From the NCBI GenBank assembly GCA_964472305.1, contig CAYYJR010000010.1, positions 1-64,000 of the forward strand: a DNA stretch of 64,000 nucleotides, in the 5' to 3' direction. The notes beneath the pieces are model-generated. The model searched no databases, had not been told where the DNA came from, and saw only the letters and a list, made by a program, of their open reading frames with translations. The stretch is from CAYYJR01 sp964472305. Its GTDB lineage: Bacteria > Armatimonadota > Hebobacteria > CAIYQO01. The position numbers were made by a program, and so were the translations under genes. Shown piece after piece: positions 36,020 to 45,563 of the stretch (within the stretch, counting starts at the first letter, position 1; each line of letters opens with the position of its first letter).

Positions 36020-37060
36020 ATGGCGGATAATATCATTTACGTTTCACCAGCAGGCAGTGACACCGCGGCGGGTGACCCGGCGCATCCCCTGCGCTCACCG
36101 GTGAAAGCCGCCGAACGTGCAACACCTGGTATGGTGATCCAACTGGAGCATGGTACCTATGCCCCGATTATCCTTGACGGCCTGCGCGGAACGGCTGAAC
36201 ACCCCATCGTCCTGCGCGGGAAATCGCCATTGCCGCTCGATTGGACTACCGTGATGGAAGTGGATCGCGAGATGTATGCCGTGCCCATCCGGCATGCGCT
36301 TACTGCCGGTCACCTGTCCCTGGCCGCCACGAATGGGCTGGCGGTGATCGAAGGTTACGGGAGCGCCGTCGGCCTGCTGGTGCGGAACTGCGAGCACCTG
36401 CGGATCGAGAACCTGGTGGTGCGGGATGCGCGCACGAACATTGAGTTCCATGGTGCCCGACAGGTGACCATACAGGATTGCGTGGCGACCGGCGATCCGG
36501 CGGCCAGCATCAGTGGCGTGGTGCTGGCAATCAACGAAGACGAAACCGAGCCGAACCGCTTCATTCGCTTTGAGCGGGTGCTGGCATATGGTGTGAAAGA
36601 AACCGGCTTTGCCGTCACCCGCGGCGCAGCCTATGACGTCGAGTGGGAGTGCTGCATGGCGCACGGCATGATGAGCAACGGCGGTGACGGCTTCAGCTTT
36701 CAGCACGTTGTGCCGGGGAAGCACGATGAGCCGGGTGTACCGCATGTCTCCCCCGAAGGCGTCAATTATCGCATGCGCCTGACACGATGTGTAGCGATGG
36801 AGAATCGTTTGGATGGCTTCGACATCGGTAAAGGCGTCGGAGGACTGACGCTCCAGTTTTGTCTCGGTGATCGCAACGCGTGGGCGGAATATTATGCGAA
36901 GGACTTGAAGGTCTGGTCGTCCGGCAACACATTCATTCGCTGCCGAATGACTGGTCGCGTGCAGTTCATCAGCGGTACGCATACGCTGGAAGATTTTCGC
37001 TCCGGCACCAAGTTCGACAGTCCGGAAAACCAGGAGCCGCCGCATGCGGCAGGAATGTGA
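36020..37060 (+). CDS. cytoplasmic parallel beta-helix protein
   Basis: The 346-residue protein opens NIIYVSPAGSDTAAGDPAHP, the usual start of DUF1565-type right-handed beta-helix proteins, followed by KAAERATPGMVIQLEHGTY and IVLRGKSP. Repeating turns follow (LLVRNCEHLRIENLVVRDA, VTIQDCVATGD). Glycosidases and lyases of this fold act on polyuronides; no catalytic triad could be assigned. No signal peptide is visible, unlike the larger beta-helix protein at 26674. AAAGGAG lies upstream of the double ATG at 36017/36020; the second has better spacing. It is divergent from the DUF4091 gene and shares an intergenic operator with it. Confidence 0.65.
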   Translation: MADNIIYVSPAGSDTAAGDPAHPLRSPVKAAERATPGMVIQLEHGTYAPIILDGLRGTAEHPIVLRGKSPLPLDWTTVMEVDREMYAVPIRHALTAGHLSLAATNGLAVIEGYGSAVGLLVRNCEHLRIENLVVRDARTNIEFHGARQVTIQDCVATGDPAASISGVVLAINEDETEPNRFIRFERVLAYGVKETGFAVTRGAAYDVEWECCMAHGMMSNGGDGFSFQHVVPGKHDEPGVPHVSPEGVNYRMRLTRCVAMENRLDGFDIGKGVGGLTLQFCLGDRNAWAEYYAKDLKVWSSGNTFIRCRMTGRVQFISGTHTLEDFRSGTKFDSPENQEPPHAAGM

Positions 37061-37259
37061 AAGTCAATCGCCTGTTTGTCGAATTCGGACCGGATTGACA
37101 GGGAAATCCTCTCCCCGGCGTGGTATCGAATCCGTAAACCACTGCGGTTGCCGACAATGCATGATCTCGGAGACACGCTGCATTGTAGCTGCATCGTCAC
37201 GCCTTCGACGGCTTGCGTATAAGCCGGATAAACGAGGCAGTCGACTCACTCATAATCTA

Positions 37260-37304
37260 TTGATTGCTGTTCAAACATATGCTAAAATATCTAATACGCA
37301 TCAG
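37260..37304 (+). promoter_or_regulatory. promoter with LacI-type operator, DUF4838 operon
   Basis: A -35 TTGATT (37260-37265) and -10 TAAAAT (37283-37288) are 17 bases apart. Two bases later lies CTAATACGCATCAG (37291-37304), which has one mismatch from the consensus (A for G at the third base). The leader to the ATG at 37351 is about 55 bases. The remaining 37061-37259 shows no gene. Confidence 0.82.
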
Positions 37305-37350
37305 TTGCCAGCTTCGTCTGGCGTGTAACTGCATGAAAGGAGCGACAGCA

Positions 37351-39717
37351 ATGCTGAAGATGATGGGGCGCGTGCCCATGCTCATCTGCCTGGTGTTACT
37401 GGCGATTGCCGCCATGTGCGCGGACGTCGTCCCCGACGAATTCACCGCCTCGCCGCAACGTCGGGCGGAGTTGCTGGCCAAAGTGCGGGCCAGGGATATA
37501 GCTTTCGCGGAAACCAAGGCCAAAGGTCCTACAGTGACAATCGTGCAGGACGGGCAACCGGCAGCGACCATCGTTGCCGCCGCCGATGCCAAACAAGCGG
37601 CGCAGATTCTGCAGGAGTGGATCAAATTGATGAGCGGCGCCACGCTGCCCATCGCGGACAAGCCGGCGGACGGCCAGGTCGCCATCTACGTGGGCCAGGC
37701 AGCGCAGGACGCTGGGCTGAACCTGGCGGACATCAAGAGCCCCTCGCGAGAAGGCATCCGCATCAAGTGCGACGGCACGAACGTGTTCATCGGCAGCCAG
37801 TCGACTGCGGCGCTGCTCCGCGCGGTAGGACGTTTCTTGGAGGAAGAATTCGGTTGCCGGTATGTTGACTACACGCCGTATGGAAAAATATTCCCCGAAT
37901 CTCCTACCCTGAAAGTCCTGAAGCGCGAATTCGCGGAAGCCCCCACCATGCAGTTTCGGACGGTCTGGGGCGCGGAAGGCGCATTTGGCACCTACGGCGG
38001 CCCCAAGGCGCCGTGGCGCCTGTGGAACGGCGATGGCGGCATCGGCGTGCCGATGAGCCATAGCTGGGGTGGCGTCCTCGGCAAAGATGACTTCAAGCAG
38101 CACCCCGAGTGGTTTCGCATGGATGAAAACGGCAAGCGGGTAGATGGACCCTGGCCGAATCTCGGCAATCTGGAGGTTCGCAAAAAGTTCATCGAGTGGG
38201 CGGTCAAGGCGAGCGACAACGGGCAGAAGGGTATTTCCTTTTCTCCGCCGGACGACCATCGCGAGGATTTCAGTCCCGAAGCGAAACAGTACGATAATCT
38301 GAATGTGATCGATTCGACCTCCGGCCGCGTATCAATGACGGATCGATTCATGGGCATGGCGAACGAAGCGGCCAAAGAGCTGTTGCGCTTGAATCCGAAT
38401 GCGCCGTTGAGTGGATTTTATGCGTATTCCGACTACACCATGCCGCCGACAAAGCCGGAACTGAAGAAGCTGTCGCCGAATATCTGCGTGTGGATCGCCC
38501 CCATTCGCTTTAGCCGCTACCATCCGATCGGCTCGCCGAACTCTCCCTCCGCGCGAGATTTGAAGCAGATCATCGACGGCTGGAGCGAGTGCGCCGCGTC
38601 GATGGGCCTGCGCACCTACAATTATAACCTGGCCGACCTTCAGGTGCCGTTCTCGAAAATCTCCACCTGGGCGCACGACATCCCCTACCTGTACCGGCAC
38701 AAGTTCATCGGCGTCAATTACGAGTCGTTCGATGAATGGGAAATTTATGGGCCGCACACGTATCTGCAGATGCGCATTGCCTACGATCCGCGGCTGGACC
38801 CATGGGAGATCATGGCGGATTACTGGGATAAGAGCTACGGCCCCGCGGCCGAAGTGATGGAGAAATACTGGATGGAGATCGACGCCGCCTTCATCAACCT
38901 GAAGACCGACACCGGCTCCACCCACGCGCTGCACCACGTCTACACGCCGGAGCGGCTCAAGCTGCTGGACGGCTACCTCACCGAGGCGGAGCGGCTGGTA
39001 AAGGGGCGGAAGGTGCTGGAAGGACGCCTCGAACTGGCGCGGCGCGGTTTGACGCGGGCCTTTTACTGGCGAAAATGGTACGACGCGGTGAATCGCGGCG
39101 ACATCGAGGGATTGATTGCCGTGTTTAACGAGTGGACACCATTCGTGGCGCAATCCATCAAGCGCGGACAAGCCAACCTGTATGCCAACACGTATCTGCA
39201 GCGTTTCATCGGGTGGAACACCTGGAACGCCGAGTCGTTGCTGCATCCCAAAGAGGGGAAGCCGGCAAAAGTCATCGCGGTGCTGCCGGACGAGTGGAAG
39301 ACGGCGACGCGGGACGAGATCGACAAATCCGGCATCAAAGACAATCCCTATGACGTGCAGTATAACGACGCGGGATGGAAAACGATCAAAACCTACACGG
39401 ATACCCGCAACGCGCAGGGATTGCCGGAGTATTTCGGCGAGATGTGGTACCGGGTGACGTATACCGCCCCGAAGAGCTCGCCGAATCTGCTGCTGCACTT
39501 CTTCAAGGCGGACCGCAAGGTTGTGCTCTACATCAATGGCAAGCAGGTGAACAAAGAGGAAGTAGAAGCCTTCCGCGGCGCGGCCATTGACGTCACCGGC
39601 TTCCTGAAGCCGGGCGAAGCGAACCAGATTACCGTGATGGTGCGCCATATCCCACTGCCCGAGATGTATTTGGGTGGACTGGTGATGCCGGTATACCTGC
39701 TCGAAAAAGGTCAATAA
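37351..39717 (+). CDS. secreted DUF4838 glycosidase-like protein, copy 2
   Basis: The 788-residue protein has a signal peptide (MGRVPMLICLVLLAIAAMCA). It is very close to copy 1 through its whole length: EFTASPQRRAELLAKVRARD, ISFSPPDDHREDF, FYAYSDYTMPPTKP and DPRLDPWEIMADYWDKSYGP. The C-terminal galactose-binding-like domain (LLHFFKADRKVVLYINGKQV) is also nearly identical. Compared with copy 1, the segment after HPGQ is shortened near residue 640. The ATG at 37351 has AAAGGAG at eight bases; a longer frame begins upstream of the promoter -10 box and cannot be used. A terminator follows, but two related genes continue on the same strand. Confidence 0.85.
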   Translation: MLKMMGRVPMLICLVLLAIAAMCADVVPDEFTASPQRRAELLAKVRARDIAFAETKAKGPTVTIVQDGQPAATIVAAADAKQAAQILQEWIKLMSGATLPIADKPADGQVAIYVGQAAQDAGLNLADIKSPSREGIRIKCDGTNVFIGSQSTAALLRAVGRFLEEEFGCRYVDYTPYGKIFPESPTLKVLKREFAEAPTMQFRTVWGAEGAFGTYGGPKAPWRLWNGDGGIGVPMSHSWGGVLGKDDFKQHPEWFRMDENGKRVDGPWPNLGNLEVRKKFIEWAVKASDNGQKGISFSPPDDHREDFSPEAKQYDNLNVIDSTSGRVSMTDRFMGMANEAAKELLRLNPNAPLSGFYAYSDYTMPPTKPELKKLSPNICVWIAPIRFSRYHPIGSPNSPSARDLKQIIDGWSECAASMGLRTYNYNLADLQVPFSKISTWAHDIPYLYRHKFIGVNYESFDEWEIYGPHTYLQMRIAYDPRLDPWEIMADYWDKSYGPAAEVMEKYWMEIDAAFINLKTDTGSTHALHHVYTPERLKLLDGYLTEAERLVKGRKVLEGRLELARRGLTRAFYWRKWYDAVNRGDIEGLIAVFNEWTPFVAQSIKRGQANLYANTYLQRFIGWNTWNAESLLHPKEGKPAKVIAVLPDEWKTATRDEIDKSGIKDNPYDVQYNDAGWKTIKTYTDTRNAQGLPEYFGEMWYRVTYTAPKSSPNLLLHFFKADRKVVLYINGKQVNKEEVEAFRGAAIDVTGFLKPGEANQITVMVRHIPLPEMYLGGLVMPVYLLEKGQ

Positions 39718-39732
39718 ATCCGCTGCTCTATT

Positions 39733-39773
39733 GCGCATTTCGCATCGTGAGTCACGGTGCGAAATGCGCTTTT
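39733..39773 (+). terminator. intrinsic terminator inside the DUF4838 gene cluster
   Basis: The arms 39733-39744 and 39758-39769 (GCGCATTTCGCA / TGCGAAATGCGC) form a perfect 12-base stem, with CGTG/CACG pairing inside, followed by TTTT. It lies 15 bases after the copy-2 stop and only 15 bases before the next start. It probably reduces rather than abolishes expression of the two downstream genes, as no other promoter is evident. Confidence 0.75.
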
Positions 39774-39788
39774 CAAATGAGGAAACCG

Positions 39789-42700
39789 ATGCCAGCGATC
39801 ATAGGTATTCTGACAACCAATCTCCAGAGGCTCACGTGCCTTATGGCACTATGCTTGCTGGCGGCGATTATTCCGGCATCTGCCGCTAAGGGCGCGAAAC
39901 CGGGCGTGACCTACCGGGTACGCGTGATGCGTATATCGCCGGAGCAACCGGTGATGATCGGGTGGCGTTACGGTGGCGAAGGGCTGGGAGGGAGCCCGGT
40001 CAACGGCAATGTTACGCGCGAATATCTGGTGGTTCCGACGGAGCCTACCGGTGAAAACGATGCGAAGGTGCTGGCGGATGGTGTCACGTTAGGTGTGCCT
40101 CCCCCCGACACGCACACCGAACTGACGGAACAGGGGCGGACCGTCGTGAAGTATGAAACATACAGTGATGTCTACCTCTCTCCCGGCTTCTGGTCTCGCG
40201 AGGTGCCCATCAGCTCGTTCGGCGGGCATCGGGGCAATCTCAGCCTCACGTTCGGGCTCACTGGCCTGAAATCGAATGTCTACGTGACCAACACGGAACT
40301 CGAATTCGAGTTCCTTTACAATGGTGAACCACTCAAGCGATTCCGCGTAGACGGAGCACAGGGGAACGCGCTGGGTGTGATGATCCCGTTCCATCGCCTC
40401 AATCCGGACGGTTCGCCCAAGCCGGAATTCGCCCGGGAAGTAGGCAGCTTGCTTGAATACGTGCGGCGCAAGTACGAAGTATTGAAGCAGGCGCCGGGCA
40501 TGGAGAAACCTGTACCGAAACTCTATGCGATCAGTACCGATTGCTACGGATTTGGCAGTGGCGGATATGCGGTCAGGACATCCGATCCGGCCACCTTTGA
40601 AATGGAATTTCAAATCCTGCGTCTCATGGGCATGAATGCCACCGTGAATATTCCGAGCTATTTCGCGGAAAAACGCACGAAAAAAGAAGGCATCTGGGCG
40701 GAATTCAACCGCCTGCAACAGGGGGGGTATGGCGGTAGCCTGGTGCCGACGGTGGGGTCGGTCTTTTATGCACCCGGCATCAAGAAACCGGCGCCCAAGC
40801 CGGGGGATGGCTGCCCGTATTATCCTGCGACAGTCCGCAGGATGGAAGGACCAGAGATACAGCAGCAGGTTGACGCGTCGCTGGCGACAGCGAGCAAATG
40901 GGGAGTTGATCAAATCTGGCCGCGCTCGGTAGACGAAATCGGTTCGATCTTCGATGGCGCACCCGAAGGCAAGGCGCACATGGGCTCGTGTCCCTACTGC
41001 CGAAAAGCGTTTCACGCTTTTGTGCGCGCCGATGGGCGCACCCTGGCCGATTTCGGCGCAACCTCCTGGGATGAGATCCGTCCGACCTACGGTTACTGGT
41101 CGAATACTTATTGGGAGAGCCTGGAAGAACTGCGTGCGGCACGCGACAACGCGCAAAAAGAATTCAATGAGATGAACGATGTCAAACTCGATCAGGGAAC
41201 CGCACTACTCGATCATAAGGCACCATCGCTGGAAGATGAGGATTCGGCAGCTCGTGATGTGATCTCGCTGGATACGCGCTCGGTGTTCGAGGCGAAAAGC
41301 CAAGCATTACACGTGGCAGAAAAACGACTGAATGCCCTGGAATGGGGCGGTCCTGTGCTGGAGGTGGAGCCGACAAAACGCGAGAGTCATCTCACCGCGG
41401 CGGGGTGGAACCTCCTCGGGTATTACAGCGCGCGCTTCAACAACGAATCGACGGCGCGCTGCCTGGAGCCGTTGCGTAAAGCCTATGAGGTCGCCAACGA
41501 GCGTAAACGCCAGGCGCTGGAGCGCGGTGAGACCGACACCCCGGTGGCAAAGCAACCCTGGGGGTATTCCTTTGCCTTGCGTGCCAATACCTTCTTGATG
41601 AGCGGGCATAGCTTGGATTTCTTTGACTACTATCGTCATGCCGATAACGCCATCGTATACGAAACATCCAACCGAGACTGGCGTGTTTGGCAGTGGGACA
41701 GTTATCTGTGTGAAGTTGGGCACAGCCTGTCGCAGTATATGAACAAGCAATTCGGCATCTATGTGAAGCCGCACCGCGGCGCGCCTATCCAGCGCATTCT
41801 GACGGCGGTGGCCCACGGGGCGCGCATGGTGTATTACTATACCTATGGGCCGGAATATGTGAAAGGTGACTCCTTCGGCGGTAATGTGGACCTTATCAAG
41901 CAGATTGCCCGTGCCAGTCGGCTGGTCGCGGGTGGTGAAGCAGTGACTTATGACGCCGACCGGGCATTGCCAACCGAAGTTGCGGTGGTGCGCCCGTTGA
42001 CCTCGGATTATATGTCCGGCTCTGCCTCCTATGAAAACGCCAAGTGGATTTACACAGCGCTCATGCACGCGCATATTCCGATGGATGCACTCGACGAAGG
42101 GCTCCTGATGAGCGAAAACCTGTCGCGCTACAAGGTGATTGTCATCAGCGGATCACACATCCGGCGGGATGTGGCGATGAAACTGGCCAAATGGGTGGAA
42201 GACGGTGGGACCCTGGTGACCAGCGGTTGGGGCATGGCGCGCGATGAAGCAAACCGCCCGCTGGATGATATCTTGCTTCCGGTATTCGGCCTGAAGACGC
42301 GCGGGGAGATGGATGCCTGGGGGAGCGTGCCGGGTTACGGCGCCACCCGCCTGGGCGCCGTGCAACAGATGCGGCAACCTCCGAAAGATGCGACGGTGAG
42401 AGGCAAAGAGCCGTTGAAAGGCTCGTTCATGCCGGTGGTCGGGCGCGAGGTGCTGCAGCCGATGCGTGACGACGACGTGATGGCCGCCTACGCCGACGGC
42501 GGTGCGGCGGTCATCCATCATCGCTACGGCAAAGGCACGGCCTGGCTCATCGGCACCTATGCCGGCGTGGAATACGCTTGGGAAGCGATGACCACCACCG
42601 ACAAAGACCAAAAATGGTTCCGCGCGGACAAGCGATCGTGGATCGCCGGGCCGGTGCTGGACGCCGGCGTGCGCCCCGTGGTGGATGCAGAGGGATTTTA

Positions 42701-42959
42701 CAATCTGTGGGAGGATGCGGCACTGGTGGAAGGGCATCTGCTCCGTAACCGCCAGACGGGAGCGCTGGCCGTGATCCTGATCAATTGGAATCACCACATC
42801 AGCAAAGCCGTGAAGGTGAAGATTCGCGCTGCCGGCAACATGGCGACCGCTCACTCGGTCGCTCTGGAGCAGACGTTTCCCCTCGAACGGAAGGATGGCC
42901 TGCTGGTCGTGACCCTGCCGAAGCTGGACGAAGGCGATGTATTACTGTTATCGCCATGA
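39789..42959 (+). CDS. large GH42-like protein with trimerisation-type domain
   Basis: The 1056-residue product has a signal peptide (LTCLMALCLLAAIIPASA) and a beta-rich N-terminal region (to about residue 240). A TIM-barrel-like part of about 450 residues follows, including MGSCPYCRKAFHAFVRADG, a segment typical of the active-site face of GH42-like barrels. From about residue 745 there is a Rossmann-like domain (VAVVRPLTSDYMS, YKVIVISGSHIRRDVA, GGTLVTSGWG) that resembles the GH42 trimerisation/glutaminase-like fold. The C-terminus is a small beta domain. The specific activity is not known. The ATG at 39789 has GAGG at six bases; the longer frame to 39747 begins within the terminator stem. 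The next gene starts 10 bases downstream. Confidence 0.65.
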   Translation: MPAIIGILTTNLQRLTCLMALCLLAAIIPASAAKGAKPGVTYRVRVMRISPEQPVMIGWRYGGEGLGGSPVNGNVTREYLVVPTEPTGENDAKVLADGVTLGVPPPDTHTELTEQGRTVVKYETYSDVYLSPGFWSREVPISSFGGHRGNLSLTFGLTGLKSNVYVTNTELEFEFLYNGEPLKRFRVDGAQGNALGVMIPFHRLNPDGSPKPEFAREVGSLLEYVRRKYEVLKQAPGMEKPVPKLYAISTDCYGFGSGGYAVRTSDPATFEMEFQILRLMGMNATVNIPSYFAEKRTKKEGIWAEFNRLQQGGYGGSLVPTVGSVFYAPGIKKPAPKPGDGCPYYPATVRRMEGPEIQQQVDASLATASKWGVDQIWPRSVDEIGSIFDGAPEGKAHMGSCPYCRKAFHAFVRADGRTLADFGATSWDEIRPTYGYWSNTYWESLEELRAARDNAQKEFNEMNDVKLDQGTALLDHKAPSLEDEDSAARDVISLDTRSVFEAKSQALHVAEKRLNALEWGGPVLEVEPTKRESHLTAAGWNLLGYYSARFNNESTARCLEPLRKAYEVANERKRQALERGETDTPVAKQPWGYSFALRANTFLMSGHSLDFFDYYRHADNAIVYETSNRDWRVWQWDSYLCEVGHSLSQYMNKQFGIYVKPHRGAPIQRILTAVAHGARMVYYYTYGPEYVKGDSFGGNVDLIKQIARASRLVAGGEAVTYDADRALPTEVAVVRPLTSDYMSGSASYENAKWIYTALMHAHIPMDALDEGLLMSENLSRYKVIVISGSHIRRDVAMKLAKWVEDGGTLVTSGWGMARDEANRPLDDILLPVFGLKTRGEMDAWGSVPGYGATRLGAVQQMRQPPKDATVRGKEPLKGSFMPVVGREVLQPMRDDDVMAAYADGGAAVIHHRYGKGTAWLIGTYAGVEYAWEAMTTTDKDQKWFRADKRSWIAGPVLDAGVRPVVDAEGFYNLWEDAALVEGHLLRNRQTGALAVILINWNHHISKAVKVKIRAAGNMATAHSVALEQTFPLERKDGLLVVTLPKLDEGDVLLLSP

Positions 42960-42969
42960 AAGGGACCTG

Positions 42970-45348
42970 ATGACGCATAGTGATTTACGCATGATATGGT
43001 GTATCTGTCTGCTGACAGTCATGCTGGCAGCCTACGGCCTGGATGATGCCAAGGAGGCATTCACCGCTTCAGCGGCGAGGCGGGCGGCACTGCTGGCGAC
43101 GGTGCGGACAAAGGACACGGTGCGGGACGCGGCCAAAACCAAAGGTCCGGTGTTGACGATTGTTGCGGATGGTCAGCCGATGGCGACGATCGTCTGTGTG
43201 GATGACCGACCGGCCAACGCACCGCGTTACTTCCTCTCAGAGATGGTCGCCGCCAAAATGCTACAGGAGTGGGTGAAGCTTATGAGCGGCGCGGAGTTGC
43301 CGTTGGCGAAAGCTCCGGCGGCCGAAGGCATCAATATCTACGTTGGCAAGGCTGCTTTGGACGCGGGATTGAAGCTGGCAGATATCACCAGTAAATCCAA
43401 CGAAGGATTGCGCGTCAAGTGCGATGGCAGGCAGATATTCATCGCCGGGCAAACGCATGAGACGACCATACGGGCGGTCGGCCGGTTCCTGGAGGAGGAA
43501 TTCGGCTGTCGGTACCTGGCGGATGCGCCATGGGGCAAGCACTATCCCGAGAAGCGGACCCTGACCGTGCTCACACGGGAATTCAGCGAAAGGCCTGGAT
43601 TCCAATACCGGCGTATCTGGGGACCGGAAGGTGCGTTTGTGGGCATGCCATGGAAGTATTGGAACGGAGAGGGCGGAATCGGTACTCCCATGGCACACAG
43701 TTGGGGTTTCCTTTCGAAAGACGATTTCGAAAAGCATCCCGAGTGGTTCCGCTTGGATGAGAACGGCAAGCGCATACCTGGACCCTGGTACAACCTGGGG
43801 CATCCCGAGGTGCGAAAGCGTTTCCTTGAGTGGGCTGTGAACGCGAGCGACAATGGGAAGAAAGGCCTCTCCTTTTCCCCACCCGATGATTATCGCGAGG
43901 ATTTTCCCCCGGAAGCGAAACAATACGACAATCCCAGCATCATCGATCCCACCTCCGGCCGCGTGTCGATGACGGATCGATTCTTAGGCATCGTGAATGA
44001 GGCGGCGACCGAGTTGTATAAATTGAATCCCACTGCCATTCACGGCTTTTATGCCTATTCCGATTACAGTTATCCGCCGACGAAGCCCGAGTTGCAGAAG
44101 CTGTCGCCGAATTTGTGCATCTGGATCGCACCGATCCGGTTCAGCCGGTACCATCCGCTGGGGCATCCGAACTCGCCGTCCATCCAGGAATTGACGAAAA
44201 CCATTGACGGTTGGAGTCGTTGCGCCTCGATGCTGGGATTTCGAGGCTATAATCACAACCTGGCGGATATGCAGGCGCCCTATTCCAAGATTACCATCTG
44301 GGCGCATGATCTGCCGTATCTGCACCAGCGTGGCTTCATCGGCGCCAGCCTGGAAACCCCCAACGATTGGGAATTGTATGGTCCGCACACCTACCTGTCC
44401 ATCCGGCTGGCCTACGATCCCCGCCTGGATCCCTGGGAGATCATGGCGGATTACTGGGATAAAGCGTATGGCCCGGCGGCGGAGGTGATGGAACAGTACT
44501 GGATGGAGATCGATACAACCTACGTCAATCTACGCACCGAGAGCGGATCTATCCACGCGTTGCCCAACGTCTACACACCGGAACGGTTACAACTGCTGGA
44601 CGGGTATCTCACAAAAGCGGAACAACTGGTAACAGGACGAAAAGGCGATGAGGCGCGTGTGCGTATTGCCCGACGTGGCTTGGTACGAACCCAGTATTGG
44701 CGCAAGTGGTATGATGCCATGAATCAAGGTGATGTTGATGGTGCCAACGTGGTGTTTATCGAGTGGCACAAGGCGCTGGACGAATCTATCAAGCGAGGCG
44801 ATGTAAACATCTACGCGAGATTTTATCTTGACCGGTTCGTGGGGCGCATCATGTGGCCGGCGTGGGAGATGCTGCACCCCAAAGGAGGCAGGCAAGGCAA
44901 GATGCTCGCCGTGCTGCCGGATGAATGGAAATACATGCGGCAGCAGGAATTGGAGAAAGCAGACGTCAAGGCGAACCCCGCAGAGGCGATGTATGACGAT
45001 GCTGCCTGGCCGACCGTGAAGACCTTCACGAATACGCTCAGCGGGCAGGGTTATCCCCAATACCTTGGCGAGATGTGGTACCGTATGACCATTACAACAC
45101 CAAAAGCCGCGGGGAAGCTGCTCCTGCATTTCGTCAAGGCGGACCGCTATCTCACGGTTTATGTGGATGGGAAGCAGGTTAACAAAGACGAATTGGACGC
45201 CGCCAGAGGGGCGACAATTGACGTGACAAACCTGCTGAAACCCGGTGCAACACAGCAGCTTACCGTGAAACTGCGCTCCCCGCTCATGTATGACATTGCC
45301 CTGGGCGGCATCCTCGCGCCGGTGTATCTGATCGAACAGGCGGAATAA
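42970..45348 (+). CDS. secreted DUF4838 glycosidase-like protein, copy 3
   Basis: The 792-residue protein has a signal peptide (MIWCICLLTVMLAAYG) and the same full-length layout as copies 1 and 2: EAFTASAARRAALLATVRTKD, LSFSPPDDYREDFPPEAKQ, HGFYAYSDYSYPPTKP and LLLHFVKADRYLTVYVDGKQ. It has a short insertion (DDRPANAPRYFLSEM) in the N-terminal domain that copies 1 and 2 lack. The ATG at 42970 is 11 bases after the previous stop, with a weak AAGGG, so translation may be coupled to the GH42-like gene. Confidence 0.83.
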   Translation: MTHSDLRMIWCICLLTVMLAAYGLDDAKEAFTASAARRAALLATVRTKDTVRDAAKTKGPVLTIVADGQPMATIVCVDDRPANAPRYFLSEMVAAKMLQEWVKLMSGAELPLAKAPAAEGINIYVGKAALDAGLKLADITSKSNEGLRVKCDGRQIFIAGQTHETTIRAVGRFLEEEFGCRYLADAPWGKHYPEKRTLTVLTREFSERPGFQYRRIWGPEGAFVGMPWKYWNGEGGIGTPMAHSWGFLSKDDFEKHPEWFRLDENGKRIPGPWYNLGHPEVRKRFLEWAVNASDNGKKGLSFSPPDDYREDFPPEAKQYDNPSIIDPTSGRVSMTDRFLGIVNEAATELYKLNPTAIHGFYAYSDYSYPPTKPELQKLSPNLCIWIAPIRFSRYHPLGHPNSPSIQELTKTIDGWSRCASMLGFRGYNHNLADMQAPYSKITIWAHDLPYLHQRGFIGASLETPNDWELYGPHTYLSIRLAYDPRLDPWEIMADYWDKAYGPAAEVMEQYWMEIDTTYVNLRTESGSIHALPNVYTPERLQLLDGYLTKAEQLVTGRKGDEARVRIARRGLVRTQYWRKWYDAMNQGDVDGANVVFIEWHKALDESIKRGDVNIYARFYLDRFVGRIMWPAWEMLHPKGGRQGKMLAVLPDEWKYMRQQELEKADVKANPAEAMYDDAAWPTVKTFTNTLSGQGYPQYLGEMWYRMTITTPKAAGKLLLHFVKADRYLTVYVDGKQVNKDELDAARGATIDVTNLLKPGATQQLTVKLRSPLMYDIALGGILAPVYLIEQAE

Positions 45349-45563
45349 CCAGCGGAGACCACATGGTTCACGTGAAAACAGGGAGCGCTTCACGGCGTGA
45401 CAGGTGAGCAAACGAGTCTGCGTTTGATCCGCACAACGCCGAAGACTGAATAATCGGCATGATGTCAATCATGCGTATGCCTGGCTTCGGGTGACCGATA
45501 CCGCTGCATTCTCACCTCGTGACGGCACTGGGGTAACCGGTAACAGGCAGTTCCGATACTGGC

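Noticed and set aside
38332..39738. A 468-residue minus-strand frame
   Set aside because: It is the reverse strand of DUF4838 copy 2; equivalent frames appear opposite copies 1 and 3, as expected from homologous sequence.
45470..45486. Operator-like string near 45475
   Set aside because: It has the TGCGTATG core but fails at most palindrome positions and lies between converging genes.
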